This document shows positions 8,822-17,359 of a stretch of DNA of 64,000 bases, in pieces (within the stretch, counting starts at the first letter, position 1; the number at the start of each line of letters is the position of its first letter). The notes under the pieces are model-generated. The model searched no databases. It had not been told where the DNA came from and worked only from the letters and a program-made list of their open reading frames with translations. The stretch lies in assembly GCF_000007665.1 (NCBI RefSeq), contig NC_006087.1:992001-1056000 (forward strand). The letters are read 5' to 3'. Made by a program: the position numbers and the translations under genes. This DNA is from Leifsonia xyli subsp. xyli str. CTCB07 (GTDB taxonomy: Bacteria > Actinomycetota > Actinomycetes > Actinomycetales > Microbacteriaceae).

Positions 8822-9535
8822 ATGGTCGGCGAGAACACTGACCGCAGCGCACTTCTCGAGAAGCTCGGGGTCGACATCGACCCCGAGCTTCTCGAGCTTG
8901 CGCTCACGCACCGGTCCTATGCGTACGAAAACGGGGGCATCCCGAATAACGAGCGTCTGGAATTCCTCGGAGACTCGATCCTCGGGCAGGCCGTTACGGT
9001 CAAGCTCTTCCGGGAGAACCCCGGCCTCGACGAGGGAGAGCTCGCCAAACGCCGGGCCAGCCTCGTCTCCTCCGTCGCACTGGCGGAGGTCGCCCGCGGT
9101 ATCGGGCTGGGGGAGTACCTGCTGCTCGGCCGCGGCGAGAACCAGAGCGGCGGGCGCGAGAAGGCGTCCATCCTCGCCGACACCGTCGAGGCGGTGATCG
9201 GCGCTGTGTATCTGGACGCCGGTGGCGATGAGGCGACCGCTCTCGTGCTCCGCCTGATCGGTCCGCTCCTGGCCGACCCCGATCGTTTCGGGGCCGCGAT
9301 GGATCCCAAGACCAGCTTGCAGGAGGCCGCCGCCCACCACGGCGCGGGCCAGCCGGTCTACACCGTCATCAACACCGGTCCGGACCACTCGAAGACCTTC
9401 CACGCCACCGTGGATGTCGGCGGTCTGGTCACCGCGAGCGGTGAGGGGACCAGCAAGAAGCAGGCCGAGATGGCCGCCGCCCTCAGCGCTTGGACCGCGC
9501 TCACGAACCACCGTGCCCGAACTCCCCGAGGTTGA
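8822..9535 (+). CDS. rnc: ribonuclease III
   Basis: Ribonuclease III cleaves double-stranded RNA in rRNA and mRNA maturation. The signature ERLEFLGDSILG (about residues 41-52) holds the catalytic acidic residues. A second acidic block DTVEAVIGAVYLDAGG follows near residue 120. The C-terminal third is a double-stranded RNA-binding domain ending with TSKKQAEMAAALSAW. From the ATG at 8822 the protein is 237 residues, normal for the family; the open frame runs further upstream but overlaps rpmF. Its end overlaps the mutM start by 23 bases. Confidence 0.94.
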   Translation: MVGENTDRSALLEKLGVDIDPELLELALTHRSYAYENGGIPNNERLEFLGDSILGQAVTVKLFRENPGLDEGELAKRRASLVSSVALAEVARGIGLGEYLLLGRGENQSGGREKASILADTVEAVIGAVYLDAGGDEATALVLRLIGPLLADPDRFGAAMDPKTSLQEAAAHHGAGQPVYTVINTGPDHSKTFHATVDVGGLVTASGEGTSKKQAEMAAALSAWTALTNHRARTPRG

Positions 9536-10406
9536 GGTCGTCCGCGCGGGCCTCGCCCCCGCGGTCACCGGCGCGACCATCCTCGGCGTCGAGGTGTTCG
9601 AGCTACGCTCCCTGAAACGCCACGACCCGCTGGCCGGCTCGTTCGAGTCGCTCCTCACCGGCCGCAGTATGCAGACACCGGCCCGTCGTGGGAAATTCCT
9701 CTGGATTCCCCTCGACAGCTCACCGAGGAGTGCGATCGTGGCCCACCTCGGGATGAGCGGCCAGATTCTGCTTCGCGACCCCGGCACTGTCGAGAATGGC
9801 CTGCTGCGCATCCGGCTGTACATCGAGCATCCTGAGCACGGTGAGCTCTGGGTACACTTCGTAGACCAGCGCCTCTTCGGCTCGATGGCCGTCGACGCCC
9901 TCGTCCCGACGGTGGACGGCGCTCCCGCCGGGCTCGGGACGGACGAAGCGCTCCTCCCGGCTCAGGTCAGTCACATCGCCCGTGACCCGCTCGACCCCGT
10001 CTTCGACGATGCCGCGTTCGCCGCCGTTCTTGCGCGCCGCCGCAGTGGCATCAAACGTGTCCTCCTTGACCAGACACTCATCAGCGGCATCGGCAATATC
10101 TATGCCGATGAATCGCTCTGGGCGGCGCGCATCCATTACGACCACCCTGCGACCGCCCTCAGCCGTCCGAGGGTGCGCACGCTGCTCGCCGAGCTGCGCC
10201 GCGTGCTCGGAAGGGCTCTCGCGGAGGGCGGCACGAGCTTCGACGCCCAGTACGTCAACGTGAACGGCGCCTCCGGGTATTTTTCCCGATCCCTTCACGT
10301 TTATGGGCGGCAAGGCCAGCCCTGTGACCGCTGCGGCACCGCGATCGTGCGCGAGAGCTTCATGAACCGGGGTTCGCACTTCTGCCCGAGGTGCCAGCGG
10401 ATGTGA
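9513..10406 (+). CDS. mutM: formamidopyrimidine-DNA glycosylase (Fpg/MutM) with replaced 3' end
   Basis: MutM excises 8-oxoguanine and ring-opened purines and nicks the DNA. The GTG at 9513 yields the obligatory N-terminus with the catalytic Pro directly after the initiator (PELPEVEVVRAGL). The helix-two-turn-helix region ends near GIGNIYADESLW, and the C-terminal zinc finger is CDRCG...CPRCQ. The last 134 bases (from about 10273) differ in base composition and codon choice from the rest, for example the run TATTTTTCCC. A second, diverged mutM 3' end lies at 11641-11777. This indicates that an inserted element exchanged the C-terminal coding part while keeping a functional zinc finger. Confidence 0.93.
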   Translation: MPELPEVEVVRAGLAPAVTGATILGVEVFELRSLKRHDPLAGSFESLLTGRSMQTPARRGKFLWIPLDSSPRSAIVAHLGMSGQILLRDPGTVENGLLRIRLYIEHPEHGELWVHFVDQRLFGSMAVDALVPTVDGAPAGLGTDEALLPAQVSHIARDPLDPVFDDAAFAAVLARRRSGIKRVLLDQTLISGIGNIYADESLWAARIHYDHPATALSRPRVRTLLAELRRVLGRALAEGGTSFDAQYVNVNGASGYFSRSLHVYGRQGQPCDRCGTAIVRESFMNRGSHFCPRCQRM

Positions 10407-10432
10407 TCGACGTTAGGCTCACGGTTTGTGAG

Positions 10433-10993
10433 TCACGGGGGGATTGCGCTCTCCTCGCGGATGATTTGGCAATGATGGTCCGGATTCCAACTCACGGATA
10501 GCCAGCCTAGGTAAGTGACCAAGCCAGCGTCCTTTACCAGCATGAATACCGTGAGCGCTTCGAACGACCACCCTGACGTCCCGTTGTTCAACATCCAGAG
10601 CACTGTGAGGTTCTCGAGTGCGTCTGCGATCCCGACCCCTACGGGAGCCAAATGAGAAACGCGACGTTGGGTTGCAATCGTTTCGCAAGAGCTGACCCTC
10701 GCGTAGCTGAGGATGAAGAGGAAGTCCGCGGGGATGAAGAAGAATCGGTAAATGTCGATCGATCTCGATTCTCCGTATGTCTCGAGCGACGCCTGAACAT
10801 ACTCCGGCGAAAAATCTGCCCTCATATCAAGCGGGCCAACGTCATGCGAGGCGAAGCGCAACCACAGGCCGAGGCCATTGATCAATACGAGGAGCGCCCA
10901 AAATGCCACCGAAGTTGCTTGTGGCCTGACCCTTCCAGTGTCTAGCGACCATGCCCGATGCGGGTCTGTGGTGTTTCGGGTTGGTTGACTCAT
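10433..10993 (-). CDS. hypothetical membrane protein, island-borne
   Basis: This 186-residue protein is not recognised. It has about four hydrophobic segments: residues about 28-46, 82-100, 118-135 and 142-165. A hydrophilic acidic loop (about 50-80) separates the first two. Codon use is less GC-biased than in neighbouring housekeeping genes. It lies between the two mutM 3' ends and is divergent from a small ArsR-type regulator at 11098, so the pair probably arrived on the same element. The regulator may control this gene, but no operator could be identified. Confidence 0.6.
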   Translation of the reverse strand: MSQPTRNTTDPHRAWSLDTGRVRPQATSVAFWALLVLINGLGLWLRFASHDVGPLDMRADFSPEYVQASLETYGESRSIDIYRFFFIPADFLFILSYARVSSCETIATQRRVSHLAPVGVGIADALENLTVLWMLNNGTSGWSFEALTVFMLVKDAGLVTYLGWLSVSWNPDHHCQIIREESAIPP

Positions 10994-11097
10994 TATGCCC
11001 TTTCATCCGGATATGCGGATAAAGGTACATGATCCGAACGGAGAATCCTTCGCTCGATAGAATCGAAAGGTAGCGTTCGAAACGAGAGAAGTGGCCG

Positions 11098-11409
11098 ATG
11101 AGCACCCAAACGTTGGACGCGGCGATGCTAATCTTCCGCGCCTTAGTGGAACTGAGCCGCGCTCGTATCGTGGCAGCGCTCATCGAACGTAAGGGTGCGG
11201 CAACCGTCGGCGACCTTCAGGAAACTGTCGAAATGCCGCAATCTACCGTCTCCCGGCATCTACGCGTGCTCCTGGATGCGGGAATCGTCAGCGTTACCCG
11301 CAATGGAGAACAGCGCGTCTACCAACTTGACGTGCATCGTGAAGCGTTGGCCGCAGTCGAGACTCTGGTGTTGGCGGTGCGGTCGTGCCAGCGCCCAGAT
11401 GAGCAATGA
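11098..11409 (+). CDS. ArsR-type winged-helix transcriptional regulator
   Basis: This 103-residue protein has the compact winged-helix layout of the ArsR family. Helices occur around residues 8-32 (FRALVELSRARIVAALIE), the recognition helix is TVSRHLRVLLDAGIVSV (about 52-68), and a beta-wing RNGEQRVYQLD follows. There are no clustered cysteines or histidines in the usual metal-sensing positions, so the signal is unknown and need not be a metal. It is divergent from the membrane protein at 10433-10993. Both lie within the segment that replaced the mutM 3' end. Confidence 0.75.
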   Translation: MSTQTLDAAMLIFRALVELSRARIVAALIERKGAATVGDLQETVEMPQSTVSRHLRVLLDAGIVSVTRNGEQRVYQLDVHREALAAVETLVLAVRSCQRPDEQ

Positions 11410-11640
11410 GATCGCAACAACGCAGGCTCATGCCTCGCAAGTCGGTCTCAGGGCTGGATGGGACTGCATGATTGCAGTGACAAAGAGCCGTGCCCCGAGT
11501 GGCGAGAGCGCCCAACGACGCAGGCCTCGTTGAGCAGTATCCGACCACTCGTAGGCATCTATGGTCCCGGTCCTGCAATCTGGAGCTATCTCGGACATGT
11601 CCGGACAAGGTTTTCGTATGAATGCGAGTTACTGCGGTAG

Positions 11641-11777
11641 CCGGGCTACTTCTCCCACAGTCTCAATGTCTACGGTCAGCAGGGCAAGCCGTGCCCCCCT
11701 GCGGCGGCCCCCTCGTCCGCGAGCGGTTCATGAACCGCGGCTCCCATCTCTGCCCCCGTTGCCAGCGCCCCCGCTGA
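11641..11777 (+). pseudogene. remnant of the original mutM 3' end
   Basis: These 137 bases encode a second MutM C-terminus. Before the lesion the frame reads GYFSHSLNVYGQQGKPCP, and after it MNRGSHLCPRCQ to a stop at 11775-11777. One base is missing near 11705, within the run of C, which shifts the frame inside the zinc finger. It aligns with 10273-10406 at roughly 70 percent by eye, so it is a diverged homologue and not a recent duplicate. It has no start and no upstream coding part. The simplest reading is that it is the host mutM tail displaced by insertion of the 10273-11640 segment. Confidence 0.8.
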
Positions 11778-11907
11778 CCCGCCCCGGCCCCGACGGTCTT
11801 TGACCGCGCGAAGGGAGGCCGTGAGTGAGGAGGGAAACCCCGCTGCCAGCGCGAACCGGTGGATGCGCCCCGGGAACCTCCTGGAGCGGCGTCGCGATCG
11901 AGTACAT

Positions 11908-11993
11908 CACGAATGTTTGTAAAGCCGATTGATCGTTTTGATTTCGATTGTGTAAATCTACATCGGCGAGGCGGTCACAAATGCTTGTAAGGC
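11908..11993 (+). repeat. pair of imperfect 18-bp direct repeats in AT-rich DNA
   Basis: CACGAATGTTTGTAAAGC (11908-11925) and CACAAATGCTTGTAAGGC (11976-11993) match at 15 of 18 positions. They flank an AT-rich stretch unlike its surroundings. The second copy is just upstream of the truncated transposase. They may be remnants of mobile-element ends or of an attachment site; function unknown. Confidence 0.45.
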
Positions 11994-12836
11994 ACGGGAG
12001 GGATGACCGACCGGTCTAGCCGCCCACGATCGATGCCAACGCGGACGCCGTTGCCCGTGCTCAAGCGGATCGTGCGGGCGAGGTGGCGACGACGCCTGGG
12101 GCCGGTGCAGATCGCCGGCGAGCTTGGCCTTCCCGCCTCGACCGTCCACGCCGTCCTGGTGTGCTGCCGCATCAACCGGCTCTGCACCATTGATCGGGTC
12201 ACGGGCGAGCCGATCCGTCGCTACGAGCACGACCACCCTGGATCGCTGATCCATGTCGACGTGACGAAGTTCGGCAACATCCCCAACGGCGGCGGCTGAC
12301 GATTCGTCGGCCGCGTCCAGGGCGAACGCAACCGGGAAGCGACCGCCACCCGCACGAAGAGCAGGAACCACCGCTACGAGCCACGGTTGGGCACCGCGTT
12401 CGTCTACACGATCATCGACGACCACTCCCGCGTCGCCTACGCCGAGATCTGCTCCGACGAGAAGGCGGACACCGCGATCGGTGTCCTGCGGCGTGCTGTC
12501 GCCTGGTTCGCCGACCGGGATGTCAGCGTCGAACTCGTCCTCTCGGACAACGGCTCCGCCTACAAGTCCTACGCCTGGCGAGACGCCTGCACAGAGCTCG
12601 GGATCAGGGCGAAGAAGACCCGACCATACCGACCACAGACCAACGGGAAGATCAAACGCTTCCACCGCACACTCGCCGACGGCTGGGCCTACGCCCAGTT
12701 CTATGGTTCAGAGGCCGAACGACGAGAAGCACTCCCCGGCTGGCCCCACTTCTACAATCATCACCAGCACCACTCCGCCATCAGAGCCCCACCCATTAGC
12801 AGAATCGACAACAACCTCCCTGGACATCACACCTAG
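11985..12836 (+). mobile_element. truncated IS481-family insertion sequence
   Basis: The segment carries only the transposase described separately. Similarity to IS481 proteins begins abruptly just before MTDRSSRP, which normally lies about 55 residues into the protein, so the left end is missing. The right end of the coding part is complete (ending PGHHT), but no convincing terminal inverted repeat was found. It separates the mutM island from the qcr operon. Confidence 0.7.
12003..12836 (+). pseudogene. IS481-family transposase, truncated with internal stop
   Basis: The frame encodes the DDE transposase core of IS481: HVDVTKFGNIP with the first Asp, IIDDHSRVAYAE, and VLSDNGSAYKS with the second Asp. 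There are three lesions. The N-terminal helix-turn-helix (about 55 residues) is absent. TGA at 12297-12299 replaces the Trp that normally follows GGG; the same frame resumes and reads through to 12836. The third catalytic residue, normally Glu in NGKxERFHR, is Lys here (NGKIKRFHR). The element cannot move itself. Confidence 0.85.
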
Positions 12837-12920
12837 ACCGGTCATGGGCGCAATCGGGGCGTGGCGGAGGGCAGGAGCCGGAGAGCTGGCGTCATCCGCC
12901 GGGTGCTCTGGCCCGCCACG

Positions 12921-12962
12921 CGCGAAAGCGCCGGACCGTCGGGGACGGCCGGCGCTTTCGCG
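12921..12962 (-). terminator. strong hairpin downstream of qcrB
   Basis: A perfect 14-bp inverted repeat (CGCGAAAGCGCCGG at 12921-12934 and its complement at 12949-12962) with a 14-base loop lies 16 bases beyond the qcrB stop on the minus strand. There is no T-run, which is usual for actinobacterial terminators. It probably ends the ctaE-qcrCAB transcript. Confidence 0.7.
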
Positions 12963-12978
12963 GAGGCGGTTGTGCGGC

Positions 12979-14598
12979 TCAATGGTCGCTGTGGCCCGAC
13001 TCGAGTTCACCGCGGGTGGGCGGCACGATGCGGTCCTCGAAGAACCAGCGGGACAGACTTGAGCGCATCCGGCTGCCGAAGGTGATCTTGCCCTGCTTGT
13101 TCGGGCGGATCATTAGGGGTTCGTACGCCTCGAAGCTGACCAGAAGCCAGCGCTCGTAGTCGCTCAGCTGCTCGTGGACCTCGATGAACTCGCCACCCGG
13201 AAGCTTCACGATCCGGCCGGTCTCGAACCCGTGCAGCGCGATCGACCGGTCCTTCTTCTGGAGCGCGAGACAGATGCGCTTCGTGATGAAGTAGGCGATG
13301 ATCGGGCCGACGATGAGCAGCGCTTGGAGAGAGTGGATGACCCCCTCCATCGTGACCTTGAAGTGCGTCGCGATCAGGTCGGAGCTTGCCGCCGCCCAGA
13401 ACACCGCGTAGAACGTGACACCGGCGGCGCCGATGGCAGTGCGGGTGGCCTGATTGCGCGGACGGTCCAGGATGTGGTGCTCGCGCTTGTCGCCGGTGAT
13501 CCACGCTTCGATGAACGGGTAAATCATGACGGTCACGATGAACAGGCCGAGGATGGCGACCGGGACGATGATGTTCCACGACCAGGTGCGCTCCAGCCAC
13601 ACAAACTCCCAGCCCGGCGGCACGAGACGAAGCGCACCGTCCGCGAAGCCGATGTACCAGTCTGGCTGAGTCCCCGCGGAGACGGGGGAGGGGTCATACG
13701 GTCCGTAGTTCCACACCGGGTTGATGGTGAACAGCGATGCCATGAGCGCCACGACGCCGAAGACGATGAAGAAGAAGCCGCCGGCCTTGGCCGCGTACAC
13801 CGGGAGCACCGGGTAGCCGACCACGTTGCCCTGCGTGCGGCCTGGGCCGGCGTACTGGGTGTGCTTGTGGACGACCACGAACACCAGGTGCAGCGCGATG
13901 AACGCGAGCACCATCGCCGGGAGCAGCAGGATGTGCAGCGTGTAGAGGCGTCCGACGATCGCGGTGCCCGGGAACTCGCCGCCGAACAGCAGGAACGAGA
14001 TCCAGGTGCCCACCACCGGAAGACCCTTGATCAGTCCGTCGATGATGCGGAGGCCGTTGCCCGAGAGGAGGTCGTCCGGGAGCGAGTAGCCGGTGAAGCC
14101 CTCGGCCATTGCGAGGATGAACAGCGTGAAGCCGATCACCCAGTTGAGCTCGCGCGGCTTGCGGAAGGCGCCCGTGAAGAAGACGCGCAGCATGTGCAGC
14201 CCGATGGCGGCCACGAAGAGCAGGGCCGCCCAGTGGTGTATCTGGCGCACGAGCAGCCCGCCGCGGACCTCGAAGGAGATGTTGAGGGTGGACTCCATGG
14301 CCGCAGACATGTGGATGCCCTTGAGCGGAACGTACGAGCCGTGGTACACGACCTCGGCCATCGACGCCTGGAAGAAGAAGGTCAGGAACGTGCCCGACAG
14401 CAGGATGACGACGAAGCTGTAGAGCGCGACCTCACCGAGGAGGAACGACCAGTGATCCGGGAAGATCTTGCGTCCAAACTCTTTGACGGCTCCCGAGACG
14501 CTGGTGCGGTCTTCGAGGTAGTTCGCGGCCGCCGCCGTGAAGCCACCCTTCTTGACCGGTGCGGATGCCGCTGGTGCTGCGGCGGTCGTGGTGCTCAA
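12979..14598 (-). CDS. qcrB: cytochrome bc1 complex cytochrome b subunit
   Basis: QcrB is the membrane cytochrome b of the menaquinol:cytochrome c reductase (complex III). It oxidises menaquinol and moves protons. Two haem-binding histidine pairs are visible in transmembrane helices: HHWAALLFVAAIGLH and LHILLLPAMVLAFIALH. The quinol-oxidation PEWY-equivalent region appears as PDWYIGFADG. The start is TTG at 14598, whose bases overlap the qcrA stop (TTGA), giving 539 residues as in other actinobacteria. The open frame extends further but would overlap qcrA deeply. It is the last gene of the ctaE-qcrC-qcrA-qcrB operon. Confidence 0.93.
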   Translation of the reverse strand: MSTTTAAAPAASAPVKKGGFTAAAANYLEDRTSVSGAVKEFGRKIFPDHWSFLLGEVALYSFVVILLSGTFLTFFFQASMAEVVYHGSYVPLKGIHMSAAMESTLNISFEVRGGLLVRQIHHWAALLFVAAIGLHMLRVFFTGAFRKPRELNWVIGFTLFILAMAEGFTGYSLPDDLLSGNGLRIIDGLIKGLPVVGTWISFLLFGGEFPGTAIVGRLYTLHILLLPAMVLAFIALHLVFVVVHKHTQYAGPGRTQGNVVGYPVLPVYAAKAGGFFFIVFGVVALMASLFTINPVWNYGPYDPSPVSAGTQPDWYIGFADGALRLVPPGWEFVWLERTWSWNIIVPVAILGLFIVTVMIYPFIEAWITGDKREHHILDRPRNQATRTAIGAAGVTFYAVFWAAASSDLIATHFKVTMEGVIHSLQALLIVGPIIAYFITKRICLALQKKDRSIALHGFETGRIVKLPGGEFIEVHEQLSDYERWLLVSFEAYEPLMIRPNKQGKITFGSRMRSSLSRWFFEDRIVPPTRGELESGHSDH

Positions 14599-15668
14599 TG
14601 GCGCTCCCAGAAGCTCGGGCCGACGGGCTCGTGGAAGTCGCTGCGGGCGACCAGATAGCCATCGGCGTCGACGGTGATCGGCAGCTGCGGCAAGGGCCGC
14701 TTCGCCGGTCCGAAGATGACCTCGGCCTCGTGCGTGATGTCGAACTGCGACTGGTGGCACGGGCAGAGCAGGTGGTGGGTCTGCTGCTCGTAGAGTGCGA
14801 CGGGGCACCCGACGTGCGTGCAGACCTTGGAATAGGCGACGATGCCGTCATAGTTCCAGGTCTCGCGGCCCTCGGAGACGTGCAGGTCTTCCGGTTTGAG
14901 GCGCATGAGGAGGACGACGGCTTTCGCTTTCTGTTCCAGCATGTCCTCGACGTCGTTGAGCCCTTCGGGGATGACGTGGAAAACGCTGCCCAGAGTGACG
15001 TCGGACGCCTTGATCGGGGTGCCGGAGGGATCGCGCGTGAGGCGGATGCCCTTGGCCCACATGGTGTGGCTGAGCTCCTCGACAGGATCGAGGTTCTGCG
15101 GCGCGAGGCCGCGGAACAGGACCACCGCGGGCAGCGGGAAGGCGATCAGTGCGCCGATGAGGCTGTTGCGCACCAGGGTGCGGCGGTTGAAGCCCGACTC
15201 TTCATCGGCCTGACGGAAGACCTCCGTTGCGCGCTCCGTGGTGCTTTCGGAGCCGCGGACGGGGTGACGGAGGTCGACCCCCTCCTTCTCGTGCATGAGG
15301 GCTTTGCCCCAATGCACAGCGCCAATGCCGATGGCGAGGAGCGCGAGGGAGATCCCGAGACCGATGAAGAGGTTGTTCAGCCGGACCGAGCCAGGGTCGC
15401 TGTCGTTGATTGGGAAGGCCATGTAGGCGGCGACGGCCCAGACGGAGCCCGCGATCGACAGGTAGAACAGTGTGTAGACCGTCCGCTCGGCTCGGCGCTC
15501 CTTCGTGGGGTCGAGGTCGGTGACGCGGGGCCTGTGGGGTGGGAAGCCCGGGTTCGCGACGGCGTCGCGGACGATCACCGCCGTTCCGGGGTCGCCGGTC
15601 CGATGCACGTCGACGGCCGATGAACTGGCTGGCGTCAGCTCGTGACCGCCGTTCTCGTCCTGTGCCAT
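14595..15668 (-). CDS. qcrA: cytochrome bc1 complex Rieske iron-sulfur subunit
   Basis: QcrA carries the Rieske [2Fe-2S] cluster that accepts an electron from menaquinol. The ligand motifs are CTHVGC and CPCHQS, about residues 290-315. As in other actinobacteria it has an extended N-terminal membrane part with three hydrophobic segments: about 65-85, 97-117 and 168-188. At 357 residues it is full length. It follows qcrC by 48 bases and overlaps the qcrB start by 4 bases, so QcrA and QcrB are probably translationally coupled. Confidence 0.94.
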   Translation of the reverse strand: MAQDENGGHELTPASSSAVDVHRTGDPGTAVIVRDAVANPGFPPHRPRVTDLDPTKERRAERTVYTLFYLSIAGSVWAVAAYMAFPINDSDPGSVRLNNLFIGLGISLALLAIGIGAVHWGKALMHEKEGVDLRHPVRGSESTTERATEVFRQADEESGFNRRTLVRNSLIGALIAFPLPAVVLFRGLAPQNLDPVEELSHTMWAKGIRLTRDPSGTPIKASDVTLGSVFHVIPEGLNDVEDMLEQKAKAVVLLMRLKPEDLHVSEGRETWNYDGIVAYSKVCTHVGCPVALYEQQTHHLLCPCHQSQFDITHEAEVIFGPAKRPLPQLPITVDADGYLVARSDFHEPVGPSFWERH

Positions 15669-15716
15669 TGTTCTCCTTCTTACCGCTGTGCTTCTACAAG
15701 TACGCCAGATGGTCCG

Positions 15717-16559
15717 TCAGTTGGACTTCGCCGTGATCCACACGGTCAGAGCGACGATCGCGCCGAGACCGAAGATCCACAGGAAGAGTCCCTCAGCCAC
15801 GGGGCCGAGCGAGCCGAGCTCGAAGCCGCCCGGGGACGGGTTGTTCTGGATGTGCTTGAGGTACGTGATGATGTCGGCCTTGCCCTGCGGGTCGACGTTG
15901 AGGTCGTTGAACACCGGCATGTTCTGCGGGCCCGTGATCATGGCCTCATAGATGTGCTTGGCGCTCACACCGGTCAGCGGCGGGGCGAACTTGCCCTCGG
16001 TGAGCGCGCCCCCGGCGCCGGCGACGTTGTGGCACATCGCGCAGTTGAGCCGGAAGAATTTGGCGCCCTTGGCGGCGTCGCCGTCGGCAGCGAGGTACTT
16101 CTGCTCAGGGATCGAGGGGCCGGGAGCGAGGGAAGCGACGTAGTCGGCCAGCTGTGCGATCTCCTCGTCGGTGAACTGCACCGGCTTCTGCTCGGCCTGC
16201 GGTCCCTGCATCTGCATCGGCATGCGGCCGGTGCCGACCTGGAAGTCGACCGAGGCGGCGCCGACGCCGATGAGCGACGGGGCGTTGACCGTGCCCTGCG
16301 CGTCGAAGTTGTGGCAGGTGGCGCAGTTGTCATTGAACAGCTTCTCACCCTGTTTGATCGACTCCTGCGACGCGGCCTGAACGGTTGTCTGCTCCGCGGC
16401 GGTGGTGGTGGTGGTGGTGAAGGCGGCGTAGGCGCCGCCAGTGAGGCCGAGGCCGATCGCCAGCAGAGCGACGGTGGCGAGCGGATGACGGCGACCGCTC
16501 TTTCGGGGCGCCTTCGCCGTGTTGTGAGACGGGGTGTTACCGGATACGCGGGGACGCAT
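15717..16559 (-). CDS. qcrC: cytochrome bc1 complex dihaem cytochrome c subunit
   Basis: QcrC is a membrane-anchored dihaem cytochrome c that replaces soluble cytochrome c in actinobacteria, passing electrons to the aa3 oxidase within a supercomplex. Two haem c motifs are seen, CATCH (about residue 79) and CAMCH (about residue 176). There is an N-terminal hydrophobic segment (about 25-47) and a C-terminal anchor (about 255-277). The 280 residues match the family. It is the second gene of the ctaE-qcrCAB operon. Confidence 0.94.
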   Translation of the reverse strand: MRPRVSGNTPSHNTAKAPRKSGRRHPLATVALLAIGLGLTGGAYAAFTTTTTTAAEQTTVQAASQESIKQGEKLFNDNCATCHNFDAQGTVNAPSLIGVGAASVDFQVGTGRMPMQMQGPQAEQKPVQFTDEEIAQLADYVASLAPGPSIPEQKYLAADGDAAKGAKFFRLNCAMCHNVAGAGGALTEGKFAPPLTGVSAKHIYEAMITGPQNMPVFNDLNVDPQGKADIITYLKHIQNNPSPGGFELGSLGPVAEGLFLWIFGLGAIVALTVWITAKSN

Positions 16560-16582
16560 GAGGTGAGGTCAGCTCCTGATTT

Positions 16583-17218
16583 CTATCTGATGATGTAGAT
16601 GACCGCGAACAGTCCGAGCCACACGACGTCCACGAAGTGCCAGTAGTACGACACGACGATGGCGCTCGTGGCCTCCTTGTGGCCGAAGCTCTTGACTGCG
16701 TAGGCGCGGCCGACGACGAGCAGGAAGGCGATGAGGCCGCCTGTGACGTGGAGGCCGTGGAAGCCCGTCGTCAGGTAGAAGGCGGAGCCGTAGGCGTTGG
16801 AGCTGAGCGAGGTCCCCTCGCTGACGAGCGTCGCGTACTCCAGGATCTGACCCGAGACGAAGACCGCGCCCAGGATGTAGGACAGCACGAACCACTCGAC
16901 CATGCCCCACTTCCAGAACTGCAGCACACCGCCGGTCCGGTGCGCTTGCAGACGCTCAGCGGCGAACACGCCGAACTGGCACGTCACCGAGCTCAGCACG
17001 AGGATCGTGGTGTTGGCCGCCGCGTACGGGATGTTGAGGTGCGCCGTCTCGGCGGCCCACAACGGGCCAGAGGTCGACTTGAGTGTGAAGTAGATCGCGA
17101 AGAGTCCCGCGAAGAACATCACTTCGGAGCCGAGCCAGACGATGGTGCCGACGGCCACGACGTTCGGCCGGTTGATCGCCGGCGCGCTCGTGGAAGGGAT
17201 AAGGGAAGTGCTCGTCAC
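16583..17218 (-). CDS. ctaE: cytochrome c oxidase subunit III
   Basis: CtaE is a membrane subunit of the aa3-type cytochrome c oxidase. The sequence shows five hydrophobic helices and the conserved [17 protein letters not shown] (about residues 28-44) and [16 protein letters not shown] (about 140-155) blocks. It begins the operon that continues with qcrC, qcrA and qcrB, coupling oxidase and bc1 subunits. The start is GTG at 17218; a -10-like CATAAT (minus strand, 17226-17231) stands 7 bases before it, so a leaderless transcript is likely. Confidence 0.93.
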   Translation of the reverse strand: MTSTSLIPSTSAPAINRPNVVAVGTIVWLGSEVMFFAGLFAIYFTLKSTSGPLWAAETAHLNIPYAAANTTILVLSSVTCQFGVFAAERLQAHRTGGVLQFWKWGMVEWFVLSYILGAVFVSGQILEYATLVSEGTSLSSNAYGSAFYLTTGFHGLHVTGGLIAFLLVVGRAYAVKSFGHKEATSAIVVSYYWHFVDVVWLGLFAVIYIIR

Positions 17219-17347
17219 GTAACCTATTATGGCTGAAAAGAAACCGTGGTTTTCTCACCATGAGTGGCGTGAATTCGCCCGGTCCAGGGTGAGGGCAGCC
17301 TGAGGTGGTGGTGGAAGATGCGGCTCCCGTGGCGTGTCGCCCTGCAA

Positions 17348-17353
17348 TAGGAT
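17348..17353 (+). promoter_or_regulatory. -10 element of leaderless trpD
   Basis: TAGGAT is followed by exactly 6 bases and then the trpD ATG at 17360. No Shine-Dalgarno sequence is present, so transcription and translation probably start at the same base. Confidence 0.6.
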
Positions 17354-17359
17354 CGTTTT

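Noticed and set aside
11561..11803. 80-codon frame across the mutM remnant
   Set aside because: It reads the remnant in a frame different from MutM and has no start signal.
13174..14658. 494-codon open frame opposite qcrB
   Set aside because: Charged, His/Asp/Glu-rich translation typical of the complement of a high-GC gene; qcrB on the other strand has clear haem motifs.
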